Assembly: GCA_016297585.1 (NCBI GenBank)
Contig: JAEDGJ010000081.1
Coordinates: 1 to 11,072 of the forward strand
Origin: Clostridiaceae bacterium
Lineage (GTDB): Bacteria; Bacillota; Clostridia; Oscillospirales; QAMX01
Length of the DNA stretch: 11,072 nt
Reading direction: 5' to 3'
Within the stretch, counting starts at the first letter, position 1. Each line of letters opens with the position of its first letter. Made by a program: the position numbers and the translations under genes. The notes under the pieces were generated by a model that saw only the letters and a list, made by a program, of their open reading frames with translations, had not been told where the DNA came from and searched no databases. Positions 1 through 6,222 of the stretch are shown piece after piece.

Positions 1-1
1 C

Positions 2-286
2 TGCGGCGTGATGGGGACGGGCTTTGCAATGGCGTCCCTCATCTGGGAGATGGATTCCTGGAGCCTCGCCCGGCAGAGCGGAAGCTATTTTGCCGCCGCC
101 TGCGTCCTTATGCTGCCGATCGCCTATGTCACAAACTGGATGAAGCACACCGTCGCCGGCGTCCTCGCGTATGTCGGCATTTTTGCCGCGGTCTTTCTCG
201 TTGTATGGCTGCTGCAGTACTGCGCGTGGAAAAGCAGGATTCAAAAGATGAACGCCCGCATCCGCCGAGACGGCAGCCCGAAGTGA
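2..286 (+). CDS. DUF3021-type membrane protein, 3' part only
   Basis: The frame is open from base 2 without a stop, so the true start lies before the window; the GTG and ATG at 8-13 are probably internal. The visible part resembles the end of DUF3021 proteins: a WxLxRQ-like stretch after IWEM, a membrane helix containing VLMLPIAYVTNW, a second helix from about AGVLAYVGIFAAVF to VVWLLQY, then a basic tail (WKSRIQKMNARIRR) that would face the cytoplasm under the positive-inside rule. DUF3021 proteins are small integral membrane proteins, commonly encoded beside a LytTR-type DNA-binding regulator, so such a regulator could lie just upstream; that neighbour is not visible here. No enzymatic role is known. 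Family assignment rests on remembered pattern similarity, not on a search. A hairpin terminator follows directly. Confidence 0.7.
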   Translation, partial: CGVMGTGFAMASLIWEMDSWSLARQSGSYFAAACVLMLPIAYVTNWMKHTVAGVLAYVGIFAAVFLVVWLLQYCAWKSRIQKMNARIRRDGSPK

Positions 287-294
287 ATACGGCG

Positions 295-339
295 AAAAAC
301 GCCTCCGTATGCGGTTTTTGTGCATACGGGGGCGTTTTT
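295..339. terminator. Bidirectional intrinsic terminator
   Basis: Arms 300-312 and 322-334 form a 13-bp stem with one G-T wobble and a 9-nt loop. The stem is flanked by A5 (295-299) and T6 (335-340), so it can end the DUF3021 transcript on the + strand and the thioesterase transcript on the - strand. Confidence 0.88.
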
Positions 340-364
340 TGCGGTGGATAGAGCCCGGATATTC

Positions 365-382
365 GCCGGAGACGGCTTTTTT
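365..382 (+). terminator. Possible small backup terminator
   Basis: GCCG (365-368) and CGGC (373-376) form a short stem around GAGA, followed by T6 (377-382). The stem is only 4 bp, so it is weak alone; it may catch + strand read-through past the main hairpin before it enters the thioesterase gene antisense. Confidence 0.3.
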
Positions 383-396
383 GCGAGAAAGCCCGT

Positions 397-807
397 TTAA
401 GCCTTCCGGAAGCCCGTGATTTCGACCTTCGCGACGGGGTGATCCTGCTCGTCGTGCACGTTGACCGTGTAAAAGACGACGCTGCGGCCGTTTTTGACGC
501 ATTCGGCATCGGCGATGAGCTGCGTGCCGCGCGCGGAGCCGATGAAGGAGCAGTTTAAGTTGACGGAGACGGTGCCCATGCCGTCCATGTTCGTCGCGAT
601 GGCGAAGGCGAAGTCGGCGAGGGTGCAGACGACGCCGCCCATGATGCCGCCCGCGGCGTTCTTGTGGCGCGGCGCGAGGTCGCAGTGGACGCGGACATGT
701 CCGGGGACCGCCTCGTCGATGACGGCGCCCGCGCATTCGGTGGCATAGCGGTCATTTGCGAAAACGCTGCGGATTTCTTCGAGTGTCATGCGGGTATCTT
801 CTTTCAT
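397..807 (-). CDS. PaaI-like hotdog thioesterase
   Basis: The 136-residue product has the size of a single hotdog domain and fits the PaaI/YbgC-type acyl-CoA thioesterases, which hydrolyse acyl- or aryl-CoA in the cytoplasm, usually as tetramers. Residues 48-73 carry the family signature: N50, the GG at 57-58 and D65, with the same N-to-D spacing of 15 as E. coli PaaI. The usual HGG motif reads MGG (Met56), a substitution I recall in some Firmicutes members. The start at 807 makes an ATGA overlap with the glycosidase stop (804-806), so translation is probably coupled; there is no strong Shine-Dalgarno sequence. A second ATG at 789 (giving MTLEEI) is an alternative. It shares the transcript of the upstream glycosidase and ends before the terminator at 295-339. 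The natural substrate is unknown. Confidence 0.85.
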   Translation of the reverse strand: MKEDTRMTLEEIRSVFANDRYATECAGAVIDEAVPGHVRVHCDLAPRHKNAAGGIMGGVVCTLADFAFAIATNMDGMGTVSVNLNCSFIGSARGTQLIADAECVKNGRSVVFYTVNVHDEQDHPVAKVEITGFRKA

Positions 808-2237
808 TTCAGAATGTCGGCCAGTCCTTGATAGGACGGCGCGATGGTGTCGCTGGAAGCGATTAAGAGCTTTTTCCAGAGCGCTCTTGCCGCGGCGGTG
901 TCCGCGCCGATCGGGTACGCGAGCAGCGCCTCGTGCAGGTCGCGCGGGTCGCCGGTATAGCAGGCGCGCGCGAGCAGCGTCTGATGGGCGGCGAGAGACG
1001 CGGTCATGCCGTAGACGCCCTCCGGCACGCGCAGGCCGCCGATCGGATGCAGGCCGGACGCGTCGGCGGTGTGGGAATACTCGAGCGCCATGCCGCGCGC
1101 GAGGTTCTCGACCGCGCCGGTGTTCGGTGCGCTGACGGCTACGCGGAAGGGAGCCGCGCCGGAAAGCGCCGTGACGATGCGGGACTGCACGTCGCCGTTT
1201 ACTGCGCTGCAGAACACATGGCGCGCGGGATCGAACCACGGGATGTCGTCCGCCGGACGGCGGGAGAGCGCCTCGAATTCCGCGTTCGCGGCGGCACGGG
1301 CGGCGCGGTCGGCGGCATTCGCCTCCGCAAGGCGGCGCATCGCGTCGTCCGAGAGCAGCTCGCCGTCGTGCCCGGGCGCTTCGCCGTGCCAGACGAGCGC
1401 GTCCTCATGGAAGTAATGCGAGAAGCCGTCCGCCTCGCCGGAGAACAGCAGCGCGTGCCGCTCGCGGTAGAGCGAGAGGATCTTCGACAGCCCGAAGCGC
1501 ATCCAGCGGCGCGGGATCTCCCCGGTGTACGGCGAAAATTCGATCGCGCCGATCGGATCCTCGACCTCCGCGAGCCGCCGGTCGAGCAGGGAAAAGAGGT
1601 TCTCGCCTCCAAGCGAGCCTTCCGTGATGAACGAGGCGTGGTTGACGCCCGCGACGAGCACCTCGTAGCCGGGCTCGAACCGGTCCTCGCCGGTCAGCAG
1701 GCGCGTCAGGTCGAAGGCGTGGTTGTTGTGTCCCTCGCAGATGCCGTAGCAGCGGATCTTCGTATATGTACTGACCATGCAGGACAGCACGCCGACGGGG
1801 TTTGCGAAATCCAGCAGCACGGCGTCCGGGCAGACGCGCTCCATCACGCGGGCGACGTTCAGCAGGATCGGCGCGCCGCGCAGCGCGAGAAACGCGCCGG
1901 GGAAGCTGACGTTGTCCGAGCCGAGGAAGCCGTAGCTCCAGCCGAGCTCCGACGACAGGTTCATCGCGTAGGCGCCGCCCGCGAGCAGCGTGACGCTGAC
2001 AACGTCCGCCCCCTCCAGCGCCTGCTCGAGGGTCAGCTCCCAGCGCACGGCGATCTCCGCGGGATTCGCGCGGTATTCCGGGGATTTCCGGACCATTTCC
2101 GCCATGACCTGCGCCCGCGCGGCGTCGAGGTCGTAAAAGCGCAGCTCGCCGCCCTCGCGGAACGCGCCCGAGGCGATCGCGTGACGGACCGTGGACAGCA
2201 GGCGGTGCGCGCCGCCGCCGATCATTGTGAAAACCAT
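804..2237 (-). CDS. Glycoside hydrolase family 4 (NAD-dependent glycosidase)
   Basis: The 477-residue product matches GH4, whose members cleave alpha- or beta-glycosides or 6-phosphoglycosides by a redox-assisted elimination that needs NAD+ and a divalent metal, normally Mn2+. Visible landmarks: an N-terminal Rossmann motif GGGAHR (7-12; GGGS is usual), the acidic end of the second strand in YDLD (35-38), NPVG (146-149), the metal-ligand cysteine in GICEGHNN (C167) and histidine in GVNH (H200). The C-terminal half holds the usual LARGMALEY-like substrate region. Length is normal. The ATG at 2235-2237 follows a strong AGGAGG (complement of 2244-2249) at 6-nt spacing. It has its own promoter (2399-2427) and a structured leader, and is coupled to the thioesterase. 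No sugar transporter or PTS gene is adjacent, so gluco-, galacto-, galacturono- or phospho-glycosidase activity cannot be chosen from context. Confidence 0.88.
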   Translation of the reverse strand: MVFTMIGGGAHRLLSTVRHAIASGAFREGGELRFYDLDAARAQVMAEMVRKSPEYRANPAEIAVRWELTLEQALEGADVVSVTLLAGGAYAMNLSSELGWSYGFLGSDNVSFPGAFLALRGAPILLNVARVMERVCPDAVLLDFANPVGVLSCMVSTYTKIRCYGICEGHNNHAFDLTRLLTGEDRFEPGYEVLVAGVNHASFITEGSLGGENLFSLLDRRLAEVEDPIGAIEFSPYTGEIPRRWMRFGLSKILSLYRERHALLFSGEADGFSHYFHEDALVWHGEAPGHDGELLSDDAMRRLAEANAADRAARAAANAEFEALSRRPADDIPWFDPARHVFCSAVNGDVQSRIVTALSGAAPFRVAVSAPNTGAVENLARGMALEYSHTADASGLHPIGGLRVPEGVYGMTASLAAHQTLLARACYTGDPRDLHEALLAYPIGADTAAARALWKKLLIASSDTIAPSYQGLADILK

Positions 2238-2243
2238 AGCAAA

Positions 2244-2392
2244 CCTCCTTTGCCGGAAAGACGGCTCCCCTTCCTCCGAAAACCGTCCTTTCGTTTCCTG
2301 ACAGCAAAATCCGATGGATGCCGGCGGGTTTCCCTCACGAGGGGATTTCGGGCGGGAAACCCGCTTTCTGATTCGGGGACAGGTTTGAAACT
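2244..2392 (-). promoter_or_regulatory. Structured 5' leader of the glycosidase transcript
   Basis: From the predicted start near 2392 to the ATG at 2237 the leader is about 155 nt. It contains a perfect 11-bp inverted repeat (2324-2334 with 2354-2364, loop 19 nt) and nearer the gene a second imperfect hairpin built on GACGG and CCGTC, ending just before the Shine-Dalgarno sequence. No U-run follows the first stem, so it is not a plain terminator. It matches no riboswitch or BglG-type antiterminator site that I can recognise. A regulatory role is inference. Confidence 0.4.
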
Positions 2393-2398
2393 TGGTTT

Positions 2399-2427
2399 AT
2401 TATAGCACGGTCTGTCCGGAAAAGCAA
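2399..2427 (-). promoter_or_regulatory. Sigma-A promoter of the glycosidase-thioesterase unit
   Basis: On the - strand, TTGCTT (2427-2422), a 17-bp spacer and a perfect TATAAT (2404-2399). The -35 box matches consensus at only three positions. Transcription would start near 2392. The promoter lies just after the TepA stop codon, and no terminator is seen between them, so read-through from the TepA unit is also possible. Confidence 0.72.
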
Positions 2428-2433
2428 GCCGTT

Positions 2434-3156
2434 TTACCCGTCGATCTGCTCGTGCAGCGCCCGGAGCGCCTGCGAAAGGCCGCCGAGCTCGTCGATCAGC
2501 CCCATTCTGACCGCCTCCGCGCCGTCGACGACGGTGCCCATGTCGCTTGCCAGCTCGTCCGTCTCGAGCATGAGTCTGCGGAACCGGTTTTCCTCCATGT
2601 GCGAGTTTGCCGTGACGAAGCGGACGATGCGCTCCTGCATCTTCTGGAAATAGGCGAACGTCTGCGGCGCGCCGATGACCATGCCGGTAAACCGCACCGG
2701 ATGGATGGTCATCGTCGCGGAGGGCACGATGAAGCTGCGGCGCGCCGCGACGGCGAGCGGCACGCCGATGGAATGCCCGCCGCCGAGGACGAGCGAGACG
2801 GTGGGCTTTTCCATGCTCGCAAGCATTTCCGCGATGGCAAGCCCCGCCTCCACGTCGCCGCCGACGGTGTTCAGGATGACGAGCAGCCCCTGGATCTCGG
2901 GACTTTCCTCGATGGCGGCGAGCTGGGGGATGACGTGCTCGTACTTCGTGGACTTGGTCGACGACGGCAGCACGCTGTGCCCCTCGATCTGCCCGACGAC
3001 GGTCAGGCAGTGGATGCCGCCGCGCGGCGTCTGCGCGGTGACGGAGCCGGTCTGCGCGACCTCCGCCGCGACGCGCTCCTCCACGGTGCGCTCCCTGTCC
3101 CGCTCCGGGGACCCGTCCCGCTCCGGGGACTCTTCGTGGGGTTCCGCAAAAAACAT
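2434..3156 (-). CDS. tepA: TepA-type ClpP-like serine protease
   Basis: The 240-residue protein has a ClpP/crotonase fold of the TepA (B. subtilis YmfB) group, cytoplasmic peptidases linked in Bacillus to protein translocation and found widely in spore formers. Residues 48-226 carry the fold: the oxyanion-region strand ILNTVGGDV (94-102), nucleophile Ser129 in GGGHSIGV, His152 in MTIHPVR, and a likely acidic partner at Asp205, followed by EAVRMGLIDE, which matches the ClpP C-terminal EAVxxGLxD pattern. Ser-His spacing (23) is close to that of ClpP (25). The Asp assignment is by alignment in my head. The first 30 residues are highly charged and include a duplicated SPERD motif. The ATG follows GGGAGG at 8-nt spacing. 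It is probably cotranscribed with the upstream unknown gene, 60 bp away. The exact substrate is unknown. Confidence 0.85.
   Translation of the reverse strand: MFFAEPHEESPERDGSPERDRERTVEERVAAEVAQTGSVTAQTPRGGIHCLTVVGQIEGHSVLPSSTKSTKYEHVIPQLAAIEESPEIQGLLVILNTVGGDVEAGLAIAEMLASMEKPTVSLVLGGGHSIGVPLAVAARRSFIVPSATMTIHPVRFTGMVIGAPQTFAYFQKMQERIVRFVTANSHMEENRFRRLMLETDELASDMGTVVDGAEAVRMGLIDELGGLSQALRALHEQIDG
3097..3130 (-). repeat. 16-bp tandem repeat inside the TepA N-terminus
   Basis: Bases 3097-3112 and 3115-3130 are identical over 16 bp with an 18-bp period, which adds exactly six residues and gives the tandem SPERDG/SPERDR. An in-frame duplication such as replication slippage explains it. Confidence 0.85.
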
Positions 3157-3216
3157 GGCGCTTTCCTCCCGTTTTATCCGAAATCTATCCGGGAGTATGC
3201 GCCGGATGCCCTGATT

Positions 3217-4005
3217 TTATACGGCGGCGCAGAGCTCCCCGAGCATCCCCGCGACCTCGGCGTACAGGAAAAACGCCGTCCGCACGCCGCAGCTTTCCGC
3301 AACGCGCAGCTTCTGCGCGACGGTGGAGGCGTCGTCGTAGAGGACGAAATGCGCGCGGCGGTCGGGCGCGAGGTAGGTAAAGTATTTCGCGCAGAGCTCC
3401 GACGAGAAAAACGACATCGGCGCCATGGAGGAGAGCATCCGCGCAAGCTCCTGCTCCGACAGACGCTTTCCGCTGCCGTCGGACGCCGGAAGCGCGTAGT
3501 CGACGCGCACGGGCATGACCTCGAGCGCGACGCGCTCCGGCGTATAGCGCTCGCAGGCGGCGTGCAGCACGGCGGCGAGCGACCCCTCCGCGACGGCGCT
3601 GCCGATCAGCACGCGCGCGCCGGGCGCGAACGGCTCGTAGGCGGGATAGGTATAGAGCGGCAGCCCCCGGACGGCGGCGATGCGGGCGAGCTCCGCCGCG
3701 GTGTCGCGCAGGACGGGCGCGTCCTCGCGCGCAAAATCCGCGACGATGCCGCGCGCGGCACGGGCGGCGAGCTCCGCCGCGACGTCTCCGCCGAAGCGGC
3801 GGATGTCGAAGGGCTGTCCGTCGAAGCCCGCGTCGCAGAGGATCGGCATCCCGCCCTGTCCCGGCGCGCCCGTGCCGCGCATCAGCCGTCCCCCGACGAT
3901 GCGGTAGCCGAAATACGCAAGCGTCGCCTGCCGCGCGGGTTCGACGGCCCGCACCGCGCCGACCTCGGACGGCTGCACCGCGAGCACAAAGTTTTTACAA
4001 TCCAA
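3217..4005 (-). CDS. Conserved-looking protein of unknown function, possible degenerate TIM barrel
   Basis: I do not recognise a named family. The 262-residue product has no signal peptide or membrane helix. It alternates predicted strands and helices (VLAVQ at 7-11, MPILCDAGFD at 53-62, GIVADFA at 86-92, LPLYTYPAY at 115-123, VALEVMPVRVDY at 159-170, AHFVLYDD at 218-225, TAFFLYAE at 243-250). The last two strands resemble the end of a GH18-like glycosidase barrel (DD...S...K), but the GH18 catalytic DxxDxDxE is absent, so if related it has probably lost that activity. The start is TTG at 4003-4005: the frame closes at a stop a few codons upstream and offers no ATG or GTG. AGGGGG lies 10 nt before it. 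It heads the transcript that includes tepA, 60 bp downstream, which hints at a shared, perhaps sporulation-related, role. Confidence 0.7.
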   Translation of the reverse strand: MDCKNFVLAVQPSEVGAVRAVEPARQATLAYFGYRIVGGRLMRGTGAPGQGGMPILCDAGFDGQPFDIRRFGGDVAAELAARAARGIVADFAREDAPVLRDTAAELARIAAVRGLPLYTYPAYEPFAPGARVLIGSAVAEGSLAAVLHAACERYTPERVALEVMPVRVDYALPASDGSGKRLSEQELARMLSSMAPMSFFSSELCAKYFTYLAPDRRAHFVLYDDASTVAQKLRVAESCGVRTAFFLYAEVAGMLGELCAAV

Positions 4006-4020
4006 AACCGGTTTTCCCCC

Positions 4021-4049
4021 TTTTCATTTGCCTGCAGTCGTGGTACAAT
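4021..4049 (+). promoter_or_regulatory. Sigma-A promoter of the yqeG-family gene
   Basis: TTTTCA (4021-4026), a 17-bp spacer and TACAAT (4044-4049), with a predicted start near 4056. That leaves a leader of about 30 nt before the ATG at 4087. The region is shared with the divergent gene starting at 4005; I found no equally good promoter for that gene, only an isolated TAAAAT. Confidence 0.62.
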
Positions 4050-4086
4050 CATTTTATGAATTTTGCGGGGAGTGTAGTACAGGAAA

Positions 4087-4593
4087 ATGAAACACCCATT
4101 GCGTCCGGACAGGGTTTTCCGCAGGTTCTCCGATATCCGGCCGGAGACGCTGCGCGGGATGGGCATCACCGCGGTGCTGTGCGATCTGGACAACACACTC
4201 GTTCCCCCGAAGCGCCGCCGTCCGACGCCGAGCGCGATCGCGTGGCTCGAGAGCCTGCACGGCGCGGGCATCCGCGTGATGCTCGTCTCGAACAATTCGA
4301 TGAAGCGCGTGCGGGAATTCTGCCGCTGCCTCCCCTTTGACGGCATCCCGCAGGCCAGAAAGCCCCTGCCGTTCGGGCTGACGCGCGCGCGGCGTGCGCT
4401 CGGCGCGTCGGCGGCGGAAACCGCCTTTGTCGGCGACCAGCTCTTCACCGACATCCTCGCCGCGCGCCTCGCGGGGCTGACCGCGCTCTACGTCCGGCCG
4501 ATGAAGCCCGAAAGCGGCCGCTTTTTCGCCCTGAAGCGCCGCATGGAGCAGCCGTTTCTGAGAGGATTTGAAGAAACATTAAAAAATCCTTAA
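4087..4593 (+). CDS. yqeG: YqeG-family HAD-IIIA phosphatase
   Basis: The 168-residue protein matches the YqeG branch of the haloacid dehalogenase superfamily in length and motifs. Motif I is DLDNTLV (33-39) with nucleophile Asp33 and general acid Asp35; motif II is SNN (68-70); the motif III lysine is K92 in ARKP; motif IV is GDQLFTD (116-122) with Asp117 and Asp122 for Mg2+. Family members are cytoplasmic phosphatases, related to mitochondrial phosphatidylglycerophosphate phosphatases, but the bacterial substrate is not settled. A TAG stop in frame at 4075-4077 fixes ATG 4087 as the earliest start; the only nearby Shine-Dalgarno-like bases (AGGA, 4081-4084) sit unusually close to it. The gene stands divergent from the unknown gene at 3217-4005 and may be cotranscribed with the exported protein 105 bp downstream. 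Confidence 0.9.
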   Translation: MKHPLRPDRVFRRFSDIRPETLRGMGITAVLCDLDNTLVPPKRRRPTPSAIAWLESLHGAGIRVMLVSNNSMKRVREFCRCLPFDGIPQARKPLPFGLTRARRALGASAAETAFVGDQLFTDILAARLAGLTALYVRPMKPESGRFFALKRRMEQPFLRGFEETLKNP

Positions 4594-4629
4594 CACTCCC
4601 GGAACAAATCGGCTTCCTCCGGCGTCCTA

Positions 4630-4665
4630 CCCCATGAAAACGGGGCGCGAACCGGGAAAGCGCCC
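4630..4665. other. Overlapping alternative hairpins before the exported-protein gene
   Basis: GGGCGC (4643-4648) pairs perfectly with GCGCCC (4660-4665), while CCCC (4630-4633) can pair instead with GGGG (4642-4645), so the two stems exclude each other. A7 follows at 4668-4674. On the + strand there is no U-run, so this is not a terminator for yqeG. A leader role for the next gene is possible but weakly supported. Confidence 0.3.
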
Positions 4666-4698
4666 TCAAAAAAAGACCATGGGGAGGCGCGATACGAT

Positions 4699-5382
4699 AT
4701 GAAGAGGAAGCGGATGCTCCTGATCGCGGCGGCGGCGCTGCTGATCGCCGCGGCGGTATGGGGAATTGCGGGAAGAATGTCCGGAAACGGCGCGCAGACG
4801 GCACAGACGACGCAGGACCGGGAGGAAACGACGGCCGCGAAGCCGGTCATCTATCTGTACCCATCGGCGGAGACGCCCGTTTCGGTGAAGCTGACGCTTT
4901 CCGGCACCCCCGGCACACGGTATCCCGCGCCGGACGCGGACGGCGTGTGGCGGGTCACGGCGCAGCCGGACGGCACGCTGACCGACGCCGCGGGGCGGGA
5001 GTACAGCTATCTGTTCTGGGACGGCGTGCTCGATACGGCATACGATTTCACGAAGGGCTTCTGCGTCCGCGGCGCGGATACGGCGGCTTTTCTGCAGGAG
5101 ACGCTCGCCGCGATGGGGCTCCTGCCGCGCGAGTACAATGAGATGATCGTCTACTGGCTGCCGCAGATGGAAAACAACGCCTGGAACCTGATCTCCTTCC
5201 AGACGGACGCCTATACGGAGGCGGCGGCGCTCGAGATCGAGCCCGCGCCGGACAGCCTGCTGCGCGTATTCATGGCGTGGAAGGCGCTTCCCGAGCCCGT
5301 CTGGATCGAGCCGCAGACGGTTTCGCCGTTTGTGCGGGAGGGTTTTGCCGCCGTCGAGTGGGGCGGCGCGCAGGTGCGGTAA
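4699..5382 (+). CDS. Membrane-anchored exported protein of unknown function
   Basis: The 227-residue product starts with a basic MKRKR followed by a hydrophobic helix (about residues 6-24). There is no lipobox cysteine and no clear signal-peptidase site, so it is probably anchored with its body outside. A Thr/Gln/Ala-rich linker (31-47) leads into a domain opening with KPVIYLYP (48-55), then EYSYLFWDG (101-109), YDFTKGFCV (115-123), MIVYWLPQMENN (149-160), LISFQ (164-168) and a closing VEWGG (219-223). I recall similar uncharacterised proteins in Firmicutes beginning with the same KPVIYLYP block, but know no function. The aromatic, strand-rich pattern suggests a beta domain, possibly binding carbohydrate or wall material; that is a guess. 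GGAGG (4683-4687) lies 11 nt before the ATG. It ends at a strong terminator. Confidence 0.82.
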   Translation: MKRKRMLLIAAAALLIAAAVWGIAGRMSGNGAQTAQTTQDREETTAAKPVIYLYPSAETPVSVKLTLSGTPGTRYPAPDADGVWRVTAQPDGTLTDAAGREYSYLFWDGVLDTAYDFTKGFCVRGADTAAFLQETLAAMGLLPREYNEMIVYWLPQMENNAWNLISFQTDAYTEAAALEIEPAPDSLLRVFMAWKALPEPVWIEPQTVSPFVREGFAAVEWGGAQVR

Positions 5383-5393
5383 AAAATGCAGAG

Positions 5394-5438
5394 AAAAAAC
5401 CGGCTTTCCCCGGGAAAAAGGGGGAAAGCCGGTTTTTT
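5394..5438. terminator. Strong bidirectional intrinsic terminator
   Basis: Bases 5394-5411 and 5421-5438 are perfectly complementary over 18 bp, with a 9-nt loop. The stem opens with A6 and closes with T6, so each strand gives a GC-rich hairpin followed by a U-run. It lies between the convergent genes ending at 5382 and 5461 and serves both. Confidence 0.96.
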
Positions 5439-5460
5439 GCGCAGAAACGAATGGAAAACG

Positions 5461-6222
5461 TCAGATCATGCGGAGCATGTTGCGGTGGGAGATCGCCAGC
5501 GAATCCACCGGGTCGCCCGGGCAGGTGTCCTGCTCGACGATGTACCACTTGACGCCGATGGAGCGGCAGGCGGCGATGATCTCCGGCCAGTTGAGGACGC
5601 CCTCGCCGATCTCGGCAAAGGTCGGGCCGTCCTTGTAGTTGTGCAGATCCTTGAAGTGGACGCACTCCATGCGGCTGCCGACCTTGCGGATCCACTTGAC
5701 GGGATCGTTGAAGCCGCGCACGACCCAGTGCGTGTCGAGCTCGAACTGCCAGGAATCCGGATCGCCTTCCTCAAAGAGGATGTCCATCAGGGATTCTTCG
5801 CCGAAGGAAGCGAATTCGAAGTTGTGGTTGTGGTAGATCGCAACCTGTCCCGCGTCGCGCAGGCGCAGGCCGATCTCGTTGAACTTCTTGACGAACGCAC
5901 GGCAGGCTTCGGGGCTCTCGCGCGCCTCGAGCGGCATGCCGCCGATGCCGACGTACTTGCAGCCGAGCTTTTTGTGGTTCTCGATGACGCCGGGAAGGTC
6001 GTCGACCATCTCCTGGAAGCCGATATGGGTCGCGCAGACCTCGAGGCCGTGCTTCTTCGTCAGCTCGGCGAGGGTGTCGACGCCGATGTGCCACTGGCCG
6101 GAGAGCTGGATGGCGTCGTAGCCCGCCGCCTTGACGCGGCCGAAGGCGATGTCCGTGGATTCGGGCGTCTTGCAGAGCTCGCGGATGGTGTAGCCCTGCG
6201 CGGCGATCTGGTTCTTCTTCAT
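5461..6222 (-). CDS. Sugar phosphate isomerase/epimerase-like TIM-barrel enzyme
   Basis: The 253-residue protein belongs to the xylose isomerase-like/AP endonuclease 2 superfamily, which includes IolE- and epimerase-type enzymes that rearrange sugars or sugar phosphates with a divalent metal in the cytoplasm. Likely metal ligands at the expected strand ends are E136 in HNHNFEF, D163 in ELDTHW, H189 in VHFKD and E230 in VEQD; the IGEGVLNW block (205-212) is also typical. All four ligands are present, so it should be active. The ATG overlaps the upstream stop as ATGA (6219-6222), and AAGGAG lies about 9 nt before it. It is the last gene of the operon that starts with holA and ends at the 5394-5438 terminator. 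The substrate cannot be told from sequence; no matching sugar pathway is nearby. Confidence 0.87.
   Translation of the reverse strand: MKKNQIAAQGYTIRELCKTPESTDIAFGRVKAAGYDAIQLSGQWHIGVDTLAELTKKHGLEVCATHIGFQEMVDDLPGVIENHKKLGCKYVGIGGMPLEARESPEACRAFVKKFNEIGLRLRDAGQVAIYHNHNFEFASFGEESLMDILFEEGDPDSWQFELDTHWVVRGFNDPVKWIRKVGSRMECVHFKDLHNYKDGPTFAEIGEGVLNWPEIIAACRSIGVKWYIVEQDTCPGDPVDSLAISHRNMLRMI

Noticed and set aside
8..13. GTG/ATG as a true start of the first gene
   Set aside because: The frame is open before it, and the homologous region is the middle of the DUF3021 family, so the start is outside the window.
808..1239. Upstream extension of the thioesterase frame
   Set aside because: The same frame stays open into the glycosidase gene, but that part is Arg-rich shadow sequence. 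The hotdog domain begins near 807, and the ATGA coupling fits a start there.
933..2405. A 490-codon open frame on the + strand
   Set aside because: It lies antisense to the family 4 glycosidase gene, which has clear family motifs, a promoter and a strong ribosome site. The + frame is Arg/Ala-rich with no domain; long antisense frames are expected in GC-rich DNA.
2392..4059. A 555-codon open frame on the + strand
   Set aside because: It runs antisense through the glycosidase promoter, TepA and the unknown gene at 3217-4005. Its composition is low-complexity Arg/Asp/Gly/His, and it has no recognisable motif.
4568..4596. A possible promoter TTGAAG, 17 bp, TAACAC for the exported-protein gene
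   Set aside because: The -10 box matches at only three positions and the site lies across the end of the phosphatase gene; cotranscription from 4021 is as likely.
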